From: Microbacteriaceae bacterium
GTDB taxonomy: Bacteria; Actinomycetota; Actinomycetes; Actinomycetales; Microbacteriaceae
Direction of reading: 5' to 3'
DNA length: 8,536 nucleotides
Assembly (NCBI GenBank): GCA_947455385.1
Contig: CANGNR010000049.1
Span: forward strand, 1-8,536
This document shows positions 6,186 to 8,536 of this stretch, piece by piece; positions within the stretch are counted from its first letter, which is position 1, and each line of letters opens with the position of its first letter. A model generated the notes under the pieces. It saw only the letters and a list, made by a program, of their open reading frames with translations. It was not told the DNA's origin and did no database searches. The position numbers were made by a program, and so were the translations under genes.

Positions 6186-8057
6186 CTAGTCTGCCAGAAG
6201 TTGCTCGCTGGTCTCGAGCCATTCGCTCTCTAAACCATCGCGTTTGGCGTTGAATTCGCTCTGCTCTTCGACCAGCGCGGCGAGTCCCGCGTAGTCGCTT
6301 TGGTCGTGGGTCGCCATGCGCTCGTGCAGTCGCTCTTCGTCTTGAGCCAGTTTTTCTAGCGCTCGTTCGATTCTGGCGAGGTTCTTCTCGGCGGCTCTTA
6401 GTTCGGCACCGTTCAGTTTGGTCTTAGCCGCGGGCGCCGACTGCTCGCCGGTTTGTTCGGTTTCGGCCTGCGCCGCGGCCGTCGATGCCGCCGAAGTTAT
6501 TGGCTGCGAAGAGCCGGCCGAGAGGCTCGCCGCTCGAAGTTTGAGGTACTGATCGACTCCCCCGGTGAGGTGCCTCAGCGAGCCGTCGCCGAGCAACGCA
6601 TACTGGTGGTCGGTTACTCGCTCGAGCAGGTAGCGGTCGTGGCTGACCACTATGAGCGTGCCCGGCCAAGAGTCGAGCAGGTCTTCCATTGCTGCGAGGA
6701 TGTCGGTGTCGAGGTCGTTGGTCGGTTCGTCCAGAATCAGCACGTTGGGCTCGCCGAACAGCAGGCGCAAGAACTGCAGTCGGCGCTTCTGGCCACCGCT
6801 GAGGTCTCGAATCGGCGTCTGCAGCTGGGCCGTCGTGAAGCCGAGCTGCTCAACCAGTTGGCTGACGCTCACCTCTTTTTTGTCGACAACGAAGAAGGCC
6901 TTTTCGCGTGCAATCAGGTCGCGAATTCGATCGTCGCCAAACTCGTCGAGCTCGCGCACCTCTTGAGTCAGGGTCGCAATCTTGACCGTCTTGCCGAGTT
7001 TCACACGGCCGACGGTTGGTTTTAGCTGGTGTGTGATGAGCTTCATCAGGGTGGTCTTGCCGGCGCCATTAACGCCAACGATGCCCATGCGGTCGCCGGG
7101 GCCAAGCCGCCAGGTCACGTTGCGCAGCAGCTCTCTCGGCGCTAAATCGGGGTGCTCGGGGTCTGGGTCGGTGGTGTACGAAAGGTTTTCGACGTCGATG
7201 ACATCCTTGCCGAGGCGGGCCGTGGCTAGCTTCGAAAGCTCGACGGCGTCTCGAGGGGCTGGCTCGTTCGAGATCAACTCTGCCGCGGCGTCGAGTCGAA
7301 ACTTTGGCTTGGATGTGCGTGCCGGCGCACCGCGTCGCAGCCACGCGAGCTCTTTGCGCAGAAGGTTTTGCCGACGTCCCTCAGACGCCGCCGCGCTGCG
7401 GTCACGCTCGTTTCGCTGCAGAATGTATGCCGCGTATCCGCCCTCGAATGGCTCGATGGCTCCGCCAAAGACCTCCCAAGTGAGGTTGCAAACCGCGTCG
7501 AGAAACCAGCGGTCGTGAGTGACGACCATGAATCCGCCGCTGTTGGCCGGCCAACGCTCGTTGAGGTGTTTGGCCAGCCAGGCGACGCCCTCTATATCGA
7601 GGTGGTTCGTTGGTTCGTCGAGCATGATCACGTCGAGGTCTTGCACAAGCAGGGCGGCGAGCGCGACACGGCGACGCTGGCCACCGCTGAGCTGGCCAAT
7701 CGGCTGCTCCCAGTCGAGGTCGTTCAGCAACCCGCTGATTACATCTCGGATGCGCGGATTCGACGCCCAACGAAATTCCGGCTCCTCGCCCACCACCGCG
7801 TTTGCGATGGTCTGCTTGGCGTCGAGTTTGTCGGTCTGGTCAAGAAGCCCAACCCGCAATCCGCTCCTGTGCGTGATGCGACCCTCGTCAGGCTCGATTC
7901 GCTTGGCGAGCAGGCGCAGCAGTGTGCTCTTTCCGTCGCCGTTGCGGCCGACGATGCCGATGCGATCGCCGTCGTTGATGCCTAGGGTTATGCCGTCAAA
8001 GACCGTCTTGGTCGGAAACTCGAGGTGAACGGCCTCGGCCCCAAGCAGGTGAGCCAC
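6186..8057 (-). CDS. ABC-F family ATPase, Uup-like
   Basis: ABC-F proteins are soluble twin ATPases without membrane domains that mostly act on ribosomes; Uup-type members have also been linked to branched DNA and ribosome assembly. The 623-residue product has ATPase domain 1 with Walker A GRNGDGKS (37-44), signature LSGGQ (123-127), Walker B ending DEPTNHLD (147-154, Glu148) and H-loop His181. The inter-domain arm/linker lies near 215-275 and includes RKELAWLRRG. Domain 2 has Walker A GVNGAGKT (328-335), LSGGQ (419-423), DEPTNDLD (443-450, Glu444) and His473. After an Ala/Ser/Gln-rich linker (about 510-545), residues 550-623 form a charged coiled coil like the Uup C-terminal domain. Both catalytic glutamates are intact. 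The GTG start overlaps the ispE stop by one base. A drug-resistance role is possible but not indicated. Confidence 0.93.
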   Translation of the reverse strand: MAHLLGAEAVHLEFPTKTVFDGITLGINDGDRIGIVGRNGDGKSTLLRLLAKRIEPDEGRITHRSGLRVGLLDQTDKLDAKQTIANAVVGEEPEFRWASNPRIRDVISGLLNDLDWEQPIGQLSGGQRRRVALAALLVQDLDVIMLDEPTNHLDIEGVAWLAKHLNERWPANSGGFMVVTHDRWFLDAVCNLTWEVFGGAIEPFEGGYAAYILQRNERDRSAAASEGRRQNLLRKELAWLRRGAPARTSKPKFRLDAAAELISNEPAPRDAVELSKLATARLGKDVIDVENLSYTTDPDPEHPDLAPRELLRNVTWRLGPGDRMGIVGVNGAGKTTLMKLITHQLKPTVGRVKLGKTVKIATLTQEVRELDEFGDDRIRDLIAREKAFFVVDKKEVSVSQLVEQLGFTTAQLQTPIRDLSGGQKRRLQFLRLLFGEPNVLILDEPTNDLDTDILAAMEDLLDSWPGTLIVVSHDRYLLERVTDHQYALLGDGSLRHLTGGVDQYLKLRAASLSAGSSQPITSAASTAAAQAETEQTGEQSAPAAKTKLNGAELRAAEKNLARIERALEKLAQDEERLHERMATHDQSDYAGLAALVEEQSEFNAKRDGLESEWLETSEQLLAD

Positions 8058-8536
8058 TAGTTCTCGAGCCTTGCGCCCGCGGCCGGGCCGACGGTTTGAA
8101 TCGGGTTGAGGCCCGTTGCGGCAAGCGCCTGAGCCAATGCGGCGGCGGCCTCGGTGCTTGCGGCCAAGAAGGCAACCGTCGGGCCGGACCCCGAAACCAG
8201 GCCAGCGAGCGCCCCTGCCCCGATGCCGGCGTCAATGATCTCACCTAACTCTGGGCGCAAACTTATTGCCGCCTCTTGGAGGTCGTTGAGCAAGTGCTCG
8301 GCCACGTCAAAGGGGTTTCCGGCCGCGAGAGCCTCGAGAAGTACACAAGAAACTTCGGGGCTCGGCAGGTCTCTAACGTCGATCCCACGCTCCGCCCGAA
8401 TCTCATCGAGCCGCGCAAAAACCTCTGGGGTCGAGAGACCGGCATCGCTCGTGACCAGCACCCAGTTGAGTTCTGCGCTCGGCACGATTTCGAGCTGCTC
8501 GCCCTTGCCCAGGCCAACCGCCGTGCCGCCGAGAAG
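8057..8536 (-). CDS. ispE: 4-diphosphocytidyl-2-C-methyl-D-erythritol kinase, C-terminal part (5' end beyond window)
   Basis: IspE is the GHMP-family kinase that phosphorylates CDP-methylerythritol in the MEP isoprenoid pathway. The window holds the last 159 codons; roughly the first half, including the start and the ATP-binding GLGSS-type loop, is missing. The visible part begins with GGTAVGLGKGEQL, the family motif after the active-site region, then WVLVTSDAGLSTPEVFARLD, and near the end GLVSGSGPTVAFLA, the conserved GHMP motif 3 glycine loop. Reading is open to the window edge at 8536. The TAG stop (8059-8057) shares its last G with the GTG of the ABC-F gene, suggesting coupled translation. 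In actinobacteria ispE commonly follows ksgA, which may lie just outside (inference). Confidence 0.95.
   Translation of the reverse strand, partial: LLGGTAVGLGKGEQLEIVPSAELNWVLVTSDAGLSTPEVFARLDEIRAERGIDVRDLPSPEVSCVLLEALAAGNPFDVAEHLLNDLQEAAISLRPELGEIIDAGIGAGALAGLVSGSGPTVAFLAASTEAAAALAQALAATGLNPIQTVGPAAGARLEN

Noticed and set aside
7368..7985. Long plus-strand open frame (205 codons)
   Set aside because: It is antisense to the first ATPase domain of the ABC-F gene, has no recognisable domain and is a codon-bias shadow.
6186..8057. ABC-F gene as an antibiotic resistance determinant
   Set aside because: The intact C-terminal coiled coil and core-gene neighbourhood point to a housekeeping Uup-like member rather than an ARE-type resistance protein.
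1..8536. Novel defence, mobile or secondary-metabolite system
   Set aside because: Every long region is explained by recognised genes. I see no transposase, integrase, direct repeats of CRISPR type, toxin-antitoxin pair or atypical gene cluster.

Overview
The window is a compact, single-strand stretch of bacterial housekeeping chromosome. All seven protein genes and one tRNA are on the minus strand, so transcription runs from high to low coordinates. The order in transcription direction is ispE (5' part missing), an ABC-F ATPase, tRNA-Gln(UUG), glmU, prs, an APC-family amino acid permease, rplY (ctc/bL25), pth and mfd (3' part missing). This order, the Mtb-like GlmU, the moderately high GC by eye, three GTG starts and very short spacers suggest an actinobacterium, plausibly Microbacteriaceae. 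The family placement is inference; no marker gene such as 16S is present.

Region by region: 8536-8057 is the C-terminal part of IspE (MEP isoprenoid pathway), whose stop overlaps the GTG start of a Uup-like ABC-F protein (8057-6186). A 28-nt gap containing a strong hairpin leads to tRNA-Gln (6157-6087). GlmU (UDP-GlcNAc synthesis) starts at 6049 behind a TAAGGAG ribosome binding site and carries an unusual Lys-Ala-Ala repeat tail. PRPP synthetase follows after 27 nt with its own GGAG site, and a 12-TM APC permease begins 11 nt after prs. A 142-bp spacer (2165-2306) precedes rplY. An intrinsic terminator (1537-1567) lies after rplY, then come pth and, 9 nt further on, the N-terminal third or so of Mfd.

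Functionally the block groups precursor supply (IspE for the lipid carrier, GlmU for peptidoglycan, Prs for nucleotides, His and Trp), translation (tRNA-Gln, bL25, Pth, ABC-F) and transcription-coupled repair (Mfd). The APC permease is the one member that does not belong to the usual core block.

There is no gene-free stretch longer than 300 bases; the longest gap is 142 bp. I see no mobile element, CRISPR array, toxin-antitoxin pair, phage gene or evident new defence system. The findings are modest: a likely lineage-specific permease insertion, a repeat tail on GlmU with two active-site motif variants, an RNA hairpin abutting the tRNA, and a terminator that splits the operon.
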